Below, piece after piece: positions 36,701-49,426 of a stretch of DNA of 64,000 bases; position 1 is the first letter of the stretch, and the number at the start of each line of letters is the position of its first letter. Below the pieces are notes generated by a model. It was not told the origin of the DNA, ran no database searches, and saw only the letters and a program-made list of their open reading frames with translations. The translations under genes were made by a program, and so were the position numbers. The stretch is from Notospermus geniculatus. Lineage: Eukaryota > Nemertea > Pilidiophora > Heteronemertea > Lineidae. The stretch lies in the NCBI GenBank assembly GCA_002633025.1, contig NMRB01000451.1, forward strand, positions 242,565-306,564, in the 5' to 3' direction.

Positions 36701-39700
36701 GTTAATTTTCCAATGGACTGACTGCACCACAGTCTCATCAAGTCTCTGATACCAGCCAGGCATTCCCCAGTCATGATTTTACTGTTGGCATGAAACCCGG
36801 GATAAGTTTGTATTGAACAACCTACCCACCCCTCACTACAAGTGTCCAAAAGTGGCAGGCTGCTCGCCACTGGATATCTGTAGTTCAAATCTGGCCAGTC
36901 TGGACACTTGTATAACAGTCATTAGGCCACCTCTCAAGCAAACAATTTTCCAATGATTACAGCTTCCGTAGAGGTTCTACTACACACCGGATGCCCATTT
37001 GATCAATTTTATACATCGTGGTATTTTCCAAGAGATTAACTACTTTGTATCGAAGAATGACACTTCCAGGTATTGACATGTATTTCATCGATAATAACAG
37101 ATCATTGCAAGAAACAGGATCCGCCCTTCAGGCCAAATTAATTTCTTTTCTGTTTTACTACAACAACATACTCAAGTAGACATGGTGAGCATCTTTGTAC
37201 TGCCAGGGTCACAGATCAGGCCATATCACCTGCAACTGCTTGTGGGTTCAATCAATCCATATTTTTACCAATTGGTTTTCTATATAAAGCAACTGAACCC
37301 TCCTGCATAACGGTATATTCCAGCTTCTCGGAAGGCCTACATAACATCCTCTGATGCAATTTGGGTGTCTTGGTATCACGCCCAACAACTCAGAACAGCA
37401 GCAACACCCTCATTTCAGTTAATACTGTACCCACCCAACACTCATAAATGTGTTCTAATCTCACAGAGCAACAGCAAGTGCAACAGCGCACATATTCATC
37501 GACTTATTCTGACAATCTCGTTATATCGCCCACATCGCCATGGTGATGCACGAGTGCCACACCCAAGAATACGATGGTAGCAATTTCACAGACTTTCGTT
37601 ATGCGGTGGCTTTTTGAAATTCTGTCACGTGTGTACCTCTCTACAAAGGACTGATGAGCGATGATGACTACAAAGAAAGAATCAGCAAGAGGAAAACATT
37701 TGTCATATTGGAGGCCACAATGGGGACATATGACACATTGGCCATTGCATTGTTTTCAATTTATATTCCATCAGATCTGTGCCTGATGTGATGGAAGCAG
37801 TGAATGTGTTAAATATCAAAAGAATATATCTGGATCTGTTTTCCACCAACACGTCATCAGGGAATGTTGTTGAATCGTGGCAGTCTCCTGAAAGACACTG
37901 GAAGAGCGGCGCCATCAGAATGTAACACATGGGGAACGCGAGTTTCATCTTTTCTACATGCTTCAGCCAGAACAATGGAGAGTGACCACGAAATCTCTTA
38001 ATTTAAGGATCCATTTATCATTGATTTAGACTTTGTGAATCAGGTCTCAGACATGGTAAGCTACATCTGACTGTGGTAGAATCAGCTTTTGTCTAGCTCA
38101 TGCAATCTTCCAGGGTTCATCAAAACAGGGACACTTCGATATAATGGAACTTATTAGCCATAGCCAAAGGGAGTTCCTACTTCAATAGAAGAAAGCAACA
38201 TCTCTTAATCTACCAGCGTAATGAGGAGAGCACCTCTCATGGTCGTAAGCTAGACATTCTGGCTGTTCAAGTCACACAGCAGGTCTCAATCAGGACAGGG
38301 ACACACTGCATTACAATGAAGTGCCCTCTATATTAAGGACATAGTCATGTTCATCAACCTGATTTATTGACAAGACAAGTTCATCATAACCACACCCTAG
38401 TCAAGGGTTCATTACACTAAAACCAGAGTGCAGTTTACGGTTTGCTAGCCAAGACGTGAGAGCTCAGTCACTGTGCAATATGACTGTCTATTTGTTTAGT
38501 CCAGTGGAAAGATAATAAATGATGGGAAGGAAAAATCACATCATAAGAATGGGTGGTACGAGAAAGAAAGACGTATATACTGTTTACAATGACATCAGAA
38601 GGGCATAAAAATAAGGCTGGTTGTGCAAGTGGGTTCAGACATGCAGGCCTGGACCACAAAAGTCCAATTTTGATACAGGTGTGGACCTCAGTTAAAATCA
38701 GCAGATATATCAGATGAAGAGAGCTACCTAATGACAAATTGATGATAGATTTAGCCCCAAACCCTCCGTCTTTGTAAAATATGAAACGCTTTTCAGGGCT
38801 CAAATGGTTAACAAAAGACAGACCCTGAGTGAATCTGATAACATCCTTTGTCAGTTGAATCTGATTATGTTAGCATTGATCTAATTACAGAGGCAACAAT
38901 TCCCATGACAATGTCCATGGGCAGGGCTCAGAGAAACCTCCCAATCTTGGACTAGATTTGTCATAACGGAATTCTGGTGAAAAACGGTGATGCAATATCA
39001 CAAATTTTTCACTTACCGAATCTGCACTGATGAGATCAAAGAACATCATTGAGAGTGTACCTCTGGCTGTTGCTGACAAGGCGGGTGGTGGGTTTTTCCT
39101 TTGTGTTTTATATTATCACACTGGTGCAGGAGAATTCATCGGTGATTGCTGATGAAACAGGCTGTGTGGATGTTGGCTACCTCAAGGCATTCATTGCCAT
39201 CTTTCCTCCTCACAAAACGCAAGATATTTTTAACAACCCACGACTGCTTTCCAGTCTCATGGAATCGCACCCACAGCTTTGAATTACATTCAAACGCCAC
39301 CCCAAAAAACACCGTCTATGACCATTGAACCCACTCAGCATGGGGAACCTGTTTACATAAAGCACTTCAACAATCTACATGTAGGAGAGTGTCATGACTT
39401 CAAATATGCTTCAATAGCAATGGTATCTAGCTAGTATATCATGTTTGTAATACCATAGAATGCTAAACTATATTAGCGCATGGGATGACACCCACACTGA
39501 CATTACACTTACACAATTCTATAGACATTGAATTCTGTTGAATGATATGTGGTCATCTAACAAGTTGTCACATCATTAACTCTTGTTCATGCTGCATCAC
39601 CACATGATGAAGAACAAAGCATGAAATCAATATGCACATCCATTAGGACATGGATAAAATTACTGTCAAACATGTCAGAGCAAAGTGCACACATTTTGTA

Positions 39701-42700
39701 ATATGATGCCCACCGTCCATTATACGAGCATCCCAAAGATTTATGAAAGAACTTGTGAGATAAATGAAGCAAAAGCTTCTTAAATGGAAAGTCTCCTTGA
39801 GAATTCTAGAGGACTTTAATTCCCTGCCTGCCAAATTTTGGTAGCATACTAGTACGCTTTGATTCTGGGGATGCTTTGAGAATTGGTCAAAATCTCTTTC
39901 ATGCAGTATATACCTACTCTGTATATTATTGAGAGTATTTCCAATGATTTCTCATTGAAAGCTTTCAGATACAGATTGGTCTGACTTGTGTCAAGCAGGG
40001 CATTTTCCTAATGGGCATTGCAGAAGAATTGGAAAACCAAGCCAGTGGGTTCTGGTCAATGTTACAGCGGGTCCTTTGAGTACAGGTAATAGGGTTACGT
40101 AGCTGTAGGGTAGATGTGATATGCTTTGATGATTTCAACCTCAAACATAAATCTATACAAACCTTATTGTTTGTATCATCAAGGGAAAAAGCGGGAGAAA
40201 GTAGCAATTTGTCAGAGGAAGTTTCCACTAAATCAACCCTGATTGCCTGCAAACGGATTCTCCAACACCCAAAAATCATCTCCCACATCAGAAGGACGAA
40301 ATGACAAGACATATTGGATATTAACGAGCAGATTTATCATCAGGTGCGCAAAATCCTCCAGTTTTTTTATCAGTATTTTTTTCTGATGGTGTAACTCTAT
40401 ATGAGTAGGTAAGTAATATTCATGTGATGGGGATCAGACTTGGTAACTACACCTCATCATGTCATCATCGGAAAACATTCGAAGCAGTAATGGGAAAACC
40501 AATGAGAATTTGATACTCCCTTTGCAAATAGACCATGTATGCTGTAATCCTAATCTGCTATACTACGGTTCAGGAGCATTGCGGACAACCAGTAGTTTAA
40601 GAGAGCGGCAATCAAGCAATAGAATTGCTGATGCATTAGCATGATGACTTCTTAATGTATCATCAGAACCACATCCAAATCATGTATACCATTCAAAGAC
40701 AGCATCGTACACAGACGGTGAGGTAGGTACCAGGGGCCGAGAAGTCCATTGTCTGAGCCGGAAAGGAATCAGTGTGGCCATAATGCTGCTTACAGTGAAT
40801 GGGGAGCTTGTGGTAAATGGGACCATCTCAGTGTGTCCCTGTAAGCTGTTTACCAGCCAGCCTCACACTGTACACAAAGCTCAGAAAAGTTCCGCCAAGG
40901 TTGTAGATAGCCATAGGTTTGTGCTTGGCCTCAATCACTTGTTCAGTGTCACTGCTCCTTGACTTCCCAGGTCATTATTTCTTCAGAGGCGATCAGGCTG
41001 TAGTCCCAACAGCACTTTGAACACTGTACTGCATCGTTACCATGGAAAAATACAAGAACCCATTAACGGCAAGTGGTCTTGTAATGGCGCAAACAGGAAA
41101 GGTGTCTGGCTGTTTGTTTACAAACTCACAATCACTTGAAGATGAAAAGCGTCACCTTTTTCAGACCATGCCATAATCATTTTGATGATAAGCTAGAATC
41201 TTCACTTTACTCCAATATCATACAGGAGACATCAAATGTGATTTGAAATCCCATTATTCATAAAATACTCAAAGGATGATTTCATCTTTGATGTGAGTAA
41301 TTAGAAAATGGACCATTTTGCTCATTCATAATCGGATATCCAGTTGTTTACCATGATAATTTTGGTCAAGATTGCAGTGCCTTGTCTGACCTACTACAGC
41401 AAAAGCAGGTGCTTGTCACCCTTGTAGGTAGGTTTAAAGCTTTACTGTTCAACGGCAATGAATATCTTCAAGGTTTACATAGTAGTGGTATAGACACCAG
41501 TGAGTGAGTTGGTTGAATTAACTACAATTGTGCCAAGCACTTGTTTTGCTAGGGCCCCACATTACACCATATCTACGCCATAATCTATAAGCAACAGCAG
41601 CTTTCACACATTCCTCGCAAGAAGCTGCCTTTTAAAACAGCTCAGTAGCCGAGACAGAAGTTGTAAATATTGATGTAGAGCTGTGAAACTAATCAAACAG
41701 AACAACAAGTTGTATTTTGCCAGGCATTCATATAGGAAAATCAATATATTTTGTTTACATAATTTGATTAGATCCTGCAATAAGAACAGGATGTAAATAT
41801 CCAAGTCATATTTGCCGGTCAAGTTGCATCAAGTTTCTGACACAATCAAAAGGAGTACGAGCTTGTAACAAGAGGCCTATATGTCACACACTCAGCTGAT
41901 ACGATATGCTTCTGTTCATGTCTCATTTTTCTTTTTCAACACCTTGCCGAACATGTTACTAGGCTGCATCCGAGGCTATACACATGCAGAAAACAACCAA
42001 CTCAATGATATTCAGTGTCCTTCAATAAAACAGCTGATACTCAATGCACTTGCAAGCAGCCAGAATACAAGTTTCACTTGTAATAAGCAATGAAGTCCAC
42101 ATTGCTAATGCATCGGAAAATACCAATAAAACATGTCCACCTGCCACAAAAGGTTTGATTCATCTGCCTGATGGTAGGTCAATCTTATTTCTCTTCATAT
42201 GCTTATAAAGTTCCCCATCAGGGTGCTTGTGGAAAAGGATATTGCAAAAACTAAGCTGCAGCTCCTATTTTATTGCTTTTGTTCATGGAAATTTTTTTTT
42301 TGAAATGCAGTCGCTTTTTATGCTTTTATTAAAAGTAAGACCACGATGAGTACCAGGTATGTCTACTTATGAAATAGATATCCCGAAAACTAGGCATGCG
42401 ACTGTTTTTTGATTGCCTTGTTCAGGGAACTTAGGTTCTGATGCGCCTGGTACTCTTCTGCCAACTTTTTGTACTTTTGACTTGTAATACATTACTATTA
42501 ACGCCATGCATACCAGAAACCAGTAAAGAATGCATAACATATTATGTATACAGCAATATTTCTCACATTTTTTTCATGGTAAGTTGCTTCTGCTGTTTAA
42601 TCAGCTGCAGCATTCGAAAGCATTCCATGTCAGAGGTTTGATTCAGGGTGAACATGCTCACAGCCATACACGCTGATAAGAATTTTCCCTCAATCACATT

Positions 42701-43189
42701 ATGGAGGTAACTGAAATCTATCATCCCAATGGAATTAACAAAGTATAAAATAATTAACAGTGTTGACAAAATTTCTCAGTTGGCTCATCGATCATTCTAT
42801 ACCATTCTGGTCATTGTATTAATGTTATGTCTCTCTGACTAGTTTGAAACCAACCATTTTGACGCTGATGCCACTGACAAGTAGCATGCTTACATTATTC
42901 ATGGTATGAATGGCATCTCTGATGCAATGGATACTGATGCTGTGCAAATATGAAGCTGAACTGTGGTGGGACCATTAGACCACAGGAAGCACTAAACAAA
43001 TCCTCATTACTCCAGTTGACAAGAGTGCTATTCACAGTGCATAGATTGTTGTGCAACAGAGCTGCACCTGATCATCTCATTGACCTAGTGATCAAGCATT
43101 CACCCTTCTTGCAGGAACTCCAAGTTCAACTTGCACAAACAAGATCTTCATAAATATGAAAACTTTTCCTTCCTGTACAAGAGAATACG
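36701..43189. other. Gene-free stretch
   Basis: Frames up to about 115 codons occur on both strands without recognisable domains. No repeat or RNA gene was identified. Confidence 0.5.
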
Positions 43190-43202
43190 GCAGTTCGAAA
43201 AC

Positions 43203-43234
43203 GCCGAACCGCCGAACGCGCCGAACCGCCGAAC
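43203..43234. repeat. Short GCCGAAC tandem motif
   Basis: GCCGAAC occurs four times at 43203, 43211, 43220 and 43228, in an otherwise AT-rich area. Confidence 0.75.
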
Positions 43235-43239
43235 TTGGT

Positions 43240-44393
43240 ACGCAGAACTCTAACCCAATTTCGAAAAGACAGAACCGTAACCAATTTTTTTCAAAATTGC
43301 CTAAATCTGTGATTTTATGTTCTAATCAGTCTTCCAACATGTCGTTTTGTCTGTCTGTTCACACAGCAGCAAAATATCTATCATGTAGGCCCTCAATCAT
43401 TTAGGCATGTCAACTATTTCTAACCTTTCAGATAATCGCCGCCAGTGTGTTTGCTTCCTGAACGAACAGTGTTTCACTGTTTTAGAGCTTGATGATGTAA
43501 TCTTTACCGCTCCATCAATACCCTCGAAGCCGCAATTTAACACGAGTTAAATAAACACATTATTTGATGTCAGAGGGACGGATTTATTTTTTGTACACGC
43601 TAAATTAAAGCTTGATGACCACCCAGGAGCATAATTTGTTGCACTGGTACCAGTAGGTCATGTAGGTAGCCTATCTCGGGCACGAAGTATCTATTTGCAT
43701 CAGCTGGGGTATACTACATGCTATCACTTTTTCGTTAATTTTATCACTAGGAGTTGTTTCGGAGTTTTTCTAAGGGTTTAACATTCGGGAGATGGAACGT
43801 TGTAGGTGCCTACCCTAGTGTGGACGGCGGTCGATGCGACAATGTACACCTTCGCTATCGCGGAAAGAGTCATGACGGTTTCGCCAAAAAATATGTTTAG
43901 GCCCCACAAAGACACCGGGCCTACTATTAGTGAATTCTAGACGCAACGTTCCCGGAACGCCGCGTAGCGGCGCCAATGCGCAGCACGCAGACAGCAGATG
44001 TGGAACACCGTCATCGTTTCGTTATATAGTTCTGACAGCCGTGTCTAACTTCAGACACATTCCATGAAAAGTGGCATTGCTTGACTCTACATGGTGTCCG
44101 TGTGTTTTTGTGGAATATAGCTATGTACTAAGTTAACACAAATTATATGACTTTGTAAAAAAGGATTGATGGAAGGTAAATAAATCACAGATATTTGCAT
44201 CAACTTCTTGTTTTCTGTTATTTTTACTAAATAAAAAAAATGGTAAATGAGGGCTGAAGACGGACAAACTCCCACTTGACAGATCCTACTATAAATACCA
44301 GTTAGGAACGTTACGGGACGTCCGTCCACCAGCGTGACATTCATAACAGCGCCGCTGGGTAACCTTGGTACATCCCCTGTTTGTTTATTTTTT
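43240..44393. other. Non-coding stretch with a GC-rich patch
   Basis: A locally GC-rich segment lies at about 43790-44010, including CGCCGCGTAGCGGCGCC near 43959-43975. It could be a repeat or a CpG-rich promoter-like patch. No adjacent exon was recognised. Confidence 0.35.
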
Positions 44394-44618
44394 NNNNNNN
44401 NNNNNNNNNNNNNNNNNNNNNNNNNNNNNNNNNNNNNNNNNNNNNNNNNNNNNNNNNNNNNNNNNNNNNNNNNNNNNNNNNNNNNNNNNNNNNNNNNNNN
44501 NNNNNNNNNNNNNNNNNNNNNNNNNNNNNNNNNNNNNNNNNNNNNNNNNNNNNNNNNNNNNNNNNNNNNNNNNNNNNNNNNNNNNNNNNNNNNNNNNNNN
44601 NNNNNNNNNNNNNNNNNN
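44394..44618. other. Assembly gap (225 N)
   Basis: An N run. Open frames reading through it are artefacts. Confidence 0.98.
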
Positions 44619-45439
44619 AAGAGAATAGTGTAGGGAAGGAAATCTTGGCTCAAACTGGCATCCTGAGGGTAGAGACTGATGTTCTTAGTCATGTTAGTGG
44701 CATGCACTAGTGACATGAGGCACCAGTTAGACAGATCACACATCATAGGAGTTCCTTCTTCAGTCACAAATTAGTCTTATAAACCACCAAGAGACTTCAC
44801 AAACCTCACTAGAATGGCATGGTGCATGATGGATGATGGCCTGGAGGATAGCTAAAAAATGTCCAAATGGATCTGACAGTCCATGACTGCTGCATATCAA
44901 AGATATCCGACAGACTCCGACAGAAGATGGCGCCATAAATAATGATGATGATGACAAACAGCGGATGACAATGAAACACATCCAGCACATTTGAAAAAAG
45001 GAGTCATACATCTTATTGATTTATGCTAAAAAAATAATGCACCACATCTGAAACCAAGTCATCTCATCTCTTGCAAGTGTAGAATGCAAATTTTGCTTTT
45101 CTTTTAGAGTGGGAGTAAAAGTGTCTCTGCTGAAGTGATTTAGATTTTGCAAATTTTGCAAAACAAGGGAATTCGATTTATGAATGCGGTAAACATTACG
45201 CACGTTAATGTTTACTGAATGGATGCTCGTTTGTCTAAATCATGATGTTCTGAAAGGTGGCAATGATCTTCCGTGAGGGAAATCTTTTAAACTGATCCAC
45301 CAATATCTTTCTGCAACAAAAATGGCTTTTTAAAACTCACTCGTGATATTCACCGCTGGTGATATTTTTGTCAACCTTAAGACTGTTCGTGCAGAAATTT
45401 TGTCATCATTTACCAACGTATCAACCTAATGTTTGTAGA
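44619..45439. other. Non-coding stretch
   Basis: I see no gene. A short ATG-trinucleotide run lies near 44940-44957. Confidence 0.45.
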
Positions 45440-45720
45440 CAGACAACACAGGGAGCATAGAAGTTCAGCATCACGACTCATGAGTAAGAAGCTCCTGGTT
45501 CAATTCCCGGACGAGTTGCCACTAAGTACTCTCAACTGGCATGACTGGTCTAAAAGGATCAAGTAATGTGCTGATGGGCTACTCTCTGGAATCTCCAAAA
45601 TGGTTTCTGCTGGTGACATCTGAAGTAACTGGTGCAATAATGTGAAGCTGTTTGAGGCTTGATTTCAGTGGAAAGTGCTACTCTCTAAAAACTTCAAATT
45701 ATTATCATCATCATCCGCCC
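45440..45720 (+). mobile_element. Possible tRNA-derived SINE
   Basis: GGTTCAATTCC at 45497-45507 is an exact match to the RNA polymerase III B-box consensus GGTTCRANTCC. An A box at the proper distance upstream is degenerate. The sequence ends near a TTATTATCATCATCATC tract at about 45702-45716, a plausible 3' tail. A true tRNA fold was not found. Confidence 0.3.
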
Positions 45721-47134
45721 TGAGCGTTAGTATTGTCATATCACATCATCAATTCATAAAACATCATCAAAATTAACAAGCAATACTGCGTTTCATTCAA
45801 TTTTCATTGATTTTTATCCCATAAATTTAAAAAAAGAACAATGACACATATCCAACCATTGTGCATTTCTCTTAGCGTTGTGTTCATGCTGATAATGCAT
45901 GTTTTCCCACAGTGGTTTTGTCTTTTTTACTACAGAGTGAATTTTTCATCCAATGTCAAACTAAAATCTGTTTCGAGTGCTGCAGTGGATGAACGAATCA
46001 ATAATAAAAAGGTCTGCTTTCACAAGCTTGACAAGAGCAGGATAGAAGAAACAGAAAAGCAATTTTAGTCAACATGTCACTCAGCTTCATCAAACATGTC
46101 AAACTGAATGTTCTTCCGCCTTACAGGGAGAAGTGCCACTTAGTAATTTGTAACTGAACACAAAATCGCCTGCCAGTAACCCTTTTGCTACATGTAGCTA
46201 TGAAAAGTAATAAATTACATAAACTGTTCTTTCATTAAAAAGGCACCAGCGTTTTTCTAAACCACACAGCATTTCGGTAACATTTCAAATGCCACAAAGC
46301 CATGAAAGCACTGCACAGTATAAGTGAGACATCAGAATATCAAAATAAAACATTCAATCTCAAGAAGAGCCATTCACGAAGAAAAGGATCTCCATTCACT
46401 GTCCACAAGGATGAAATATCAGAGTTCACAGAGCTACTTTTTAAGTAGAAAATGCATTAGATATATCAGGAAAAAGTCATACTGGCGGAGTTCACAAGGC
46501 ATTCCTGTGTGTTCAGAATGCTGCAGAGGAATGGATATGAACATTACAAATGTGCAGAAGTAAGACATTTTTAGCTGCAATACAATTGCTCGAACCTTTA
46601 ACTTTTGCTTCGGTGGACTTCAATCAAAGAAATTCTGTTCTGTTGTGCAACCTTCGCAATCTGCAACACTCTGAACTGAAGATGCTCTTTGAGGACTACA
46701 AAACCTCAAACCTTCCTGTACCCAAAGCAAGACCCAAAGTGAAACACATTGATGAGAATATAATCTACAGCACAAATGCTCATGGCCCTCAAAATCTGTA
46801 CTCAGTATGTCGGTGACAGATGACACTTTTATAATTACTGCCTCGTTATCATGTTCATCCCCAAGTCATCATTTAGGGATTACATGTAATACCCGAACAT
46901 TATGTTGCCTCCAGGACACGTAGGACTGTCATGAACTAAATCAAGGCTATACTACCCTTTTTTACCTCGAGATGAGTTGACAAACAGATAATATAAGTAT
47001 GAAATATATAGTGGTGGTCCATGGGGTCCTCATGCATATTTGATTATATACTGTCAGTATCAAATAGCCCTTCAGACATTATCTCTGTGGACAGTATAAC
47101 ATGACACAAGAAACCAGAGTCCCTGGAAAGAACC
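45721..47134. other. Stretch with clustered short plus-strand frames
   Basis: Three plus-strand frames lie at 45841-46068, 46324-46563 and 46550-46816. The first opens with a hydrophobic stretch (residues about 8-30) like a type II membrane anchor. The third has a GAA|GTAAGA donor-like site just upstream in another frame. No family was recognised and stops separate them, so a gene is not supported. Confidence 0.25.
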
Positions 47135-47139
47135 AATGG

Positions 47140-47386
47140 CAGGCACGGACCAACAAAAAATGGGTCAATAAGTCCGAAAAAATGAGCAAATAGATGAGGA
47201 AACCATGCCCCCCCCAGATGTTTGGAAATCGTATCTAAGTGCATCTAGAATTCAAAATTTTCTGATGGAGGCCCCCAGAACCCCCGTCGTGGATTCGCGC
47301 CTTTGGCACTCGCCTTGCGATTCCGTCGGCCTGCGGCTGACGGTGTCCAGGCCCCCCTATTCCGAAATCCTGGATCCGCCCCTGAA
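47140..47386. mobile_element. Decayed non-autonomous hAT-like element (about 247 bp)
   Basis: The right end TGGATCCGCCCCTG gives the inverted terminus CAGGGGCGGATCCA, familiar from animal hAT elements. The left end CAGGCACGGACCAA matches it at 10 of 14 positions. AATGG flanks both sides directly (47135-47139 and 47387-47391), a 5-bp target duplication. The interior has a GC-rich segment comparable with that in the element at 4700-5236. Confidence 0.55.
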
Positions 47387-47988
47387 TGGTATCAAGATGT
47401 TGCTATCTCTAGTGTTAAGGACTAAATCCAAGGTGAGACTGTCTCACAACTGGCATGTGCAACCCCCTAAATCTCCTGCAACATCGCTGAATTAAAATGT
47501 AGCAATTGAAGGATCGTATCATGATACTTACCAGTTAATCCAAGAATCTGACACGAGATTTTAAGAAGCCGATAATATCATACCATCCATTTGAATCCCT
47601 CATGATTTTGAGGGCCTAAAGAGTTTGCGCATTTGAAAAACATGTAGACACATTGCTGGGACTGTTTTGAGTAATTTGTGTGGTAAAATATATAGATCTA
47701 TGTAACAACAATCAAAGCAAGGATTCTGCTTCAAGATGGTCGCGAAAGCTCATCTGACTATCCTTGAGTGAAGAAGGTAGTCAGTAACAGTGTCCAGGAT
47801 TAAAACTGGCTCATTTCAAGAAAAAACAGTGAACCAGTAAACAATTAGATGGAATAACTTTGAGAAAAGATTCAGTCAATTTAACATACTCCTTCCAAAA
47901 TGCAACCCACGGACAGTTAATTTGACTAGTTCCTACACACAAGTATCACACCAGCCACTACTCTGAATCCAGATGTCCCGTCTCCAGC

Positions 47989-48267
47989 TTATCCATCAGC
48001 CTGAATATCATATAAAGTGTTATCCATTGTGACAAAGTTCCCCTTCCCACATTGTCGTGTCGTGTGTGCGTTCTTCAGTGTCCAAGCTTGTAATGACACG
48101 AAATAGTACATTGTACACCATCTGCACGTAGTGTGCCCGTCTTCCTGGATACACCTAGCAACCGCAGGCTTGATAGGTGTTACATCACATAGTTGACACA
48201 TTTGGCTCTGCTTACAACGTGACATGGACATTGCCAGTATAAGTGCCGAGATAATAGAGGGCAGCAT
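47989..48267 (-). CDS. Possible small secreted cysteine-rich protein or exon, faintly Ly6/uPAR-like
   Basis: This is a 92-codon frame from a true ATG to TAA. Residues 1-17 are short and hydrophobic (MLPSIISALILAMSMSR), like a signal peptide. Seven cysteines follow at about 18, 24, 27, 40, 49, 52 and 75, including a CxxC pair and a TTRQCGKG segment. This spacing recalls the start and middle of a Ly6/uPAR three-finger domain, a fold of extracellular and often GPI-anchored proteins. The terminal CC...CN motif and a GPI tail are missing, so it could be one exon, a decayed copy or chance. No clear donor was found near its end. The function is unknown and the Ly6 reading is a guess from spacing only. 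Confidence 0.3.
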   Translation of the reverse strand: MLPSIISALILAMSMSRCKQSQMCQLCDVTPIKPAVARCIQEDGHTTCRWCTMYYFVSLQAWTLKNAHTTRQCGKGNFVTMDNTLYDIQADG

Positions 48268-48518
48268 AGGAGTGGCAGGGATTTCCAGCTACAGCAACAG
48301 GTATTTCACATTATGTGGCAGAGTAAGTGGCTCAGATGATGGTTTATCAATGTTTTGTCTTGCCATTTTTTCTCATAGTGATATGACTGCGTCCTTGCCT
48401 TGTTTCCATGACAAGGAAGTCAATGAATGGCAAACTTTTTTCATAAGAGATTGCAACATATTTCAGCAGTATTTTGTTTGTGACACAGATTTTAACTGAT
48501 ACTTGGCTTAGTAAAGCT

Positions 48519-48552
48519 TGGGTGGGGGTGGGGTGGGGTGGGGTGGGGGTGT
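48519..48552 (+). repeat. G-rich GGGGT tract
   Basis: Six runs of three to five G separated by single T give a sequence able to form a G-quadruplex. It is about 250 bp upstream of the start of the cysteine-rich minus-strand frame. Confidence 0.85.
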
Positions 48553-49214
48553 AGACTTGCCTGTGTGCTCGGAGGCCAAAAAGATTTGTGGGCTCTTCTA
48601 ATAAGAGCAGGGGAATAGGGGAATCATCATTTCTGTCTTCCCCTAATTCTTGCAGGAGGTCAGCAGGTGTGGCATAACAGTGTAATGGCAAGATTCACAT
48701 GGGACATTTAAGCAAACTGGGATTCAACATCACTGCCCTCTCTATCAGATAAATATTTCAACCAGAAATCTCAGGACAGTTGTGCAGGATGCAGAATGAG
48801 GGATGACCCAGTGCCAGTGTCAAGACCACAGACTCCTGAAGAAGAATTACTGTAAGGAGACATATCTAAGCCAAATGGCGCAATCAACTCAATTTCACCA
48901 ATTACACCTTCGCAACTCTGTAGCAGTGGATGGGATCAACGCTTTGTACAGTACCTCACACGACAATACATAGAGGACTCTACCCAGGGCCATCATCCAC
49001 ACCTGGTCCTAGGACAACAATGGCCTTCGGTAACTTCCCATTTCCATGGCAACACCTACATACACACAACCCACACAATATTACGAAACCATGTCATGGC
49101 AACATTTGCAACCAAATGTGACATCATTACTTAAGTATCAATATATGAAAGTTGTATAATTCTCATATTGTGATGTTCATTAAAGGGATTAAATATCAAT
49201 TAATGCATAAATAG
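48553..49214. other. Non-coding stretch
   Basis: I see no gene, RNA gene or transposon end. Confidence 0.45.
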
Positions 49215-49218
49215 TTAT

Positions 49219-49422
49219 AGCGCCACTGTATGCATGAGCCTTCTCGAGCATGCATTGCAAGGTCATGATATACCAGATCATGATCTCGCCACCATGAACT
49301 GGCTCTGGTATACAGTGTACATTGATCACATCTGTACACACTACAAACGAGGTTGCCTTAAGGTCAAAGGTTATGTCAGTGGCCACGAGATAGAAAACCT
49401 AATGCATACATACAGTGGCGCT
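49219..49422. mobile_element. MITE with AGCGCCACTGTATG termini (about 204 bp)
   Basis: The left end AGCGCCACTGTATGCAT and right end ATGTATACAGTGGCGCT-like sequence (…CATACATACAGTGGCGCT) are inverted repeats. They are flanked by TTAT (49215-49218) and TTAA (49423-49426), a slightly decayed TTAA target site. There is no coding capacity. Termini of the form TTAA|AG..CC link it with the elements at 36426 and 23883. Confidence 0.75.
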
Positions 49423-49426
49423 TTAA

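Noticed and set aside
44087-44767. 226-codon minus-strand open frame
   Set aside because: It runs through 225 Ns and is an artefact of the gap.
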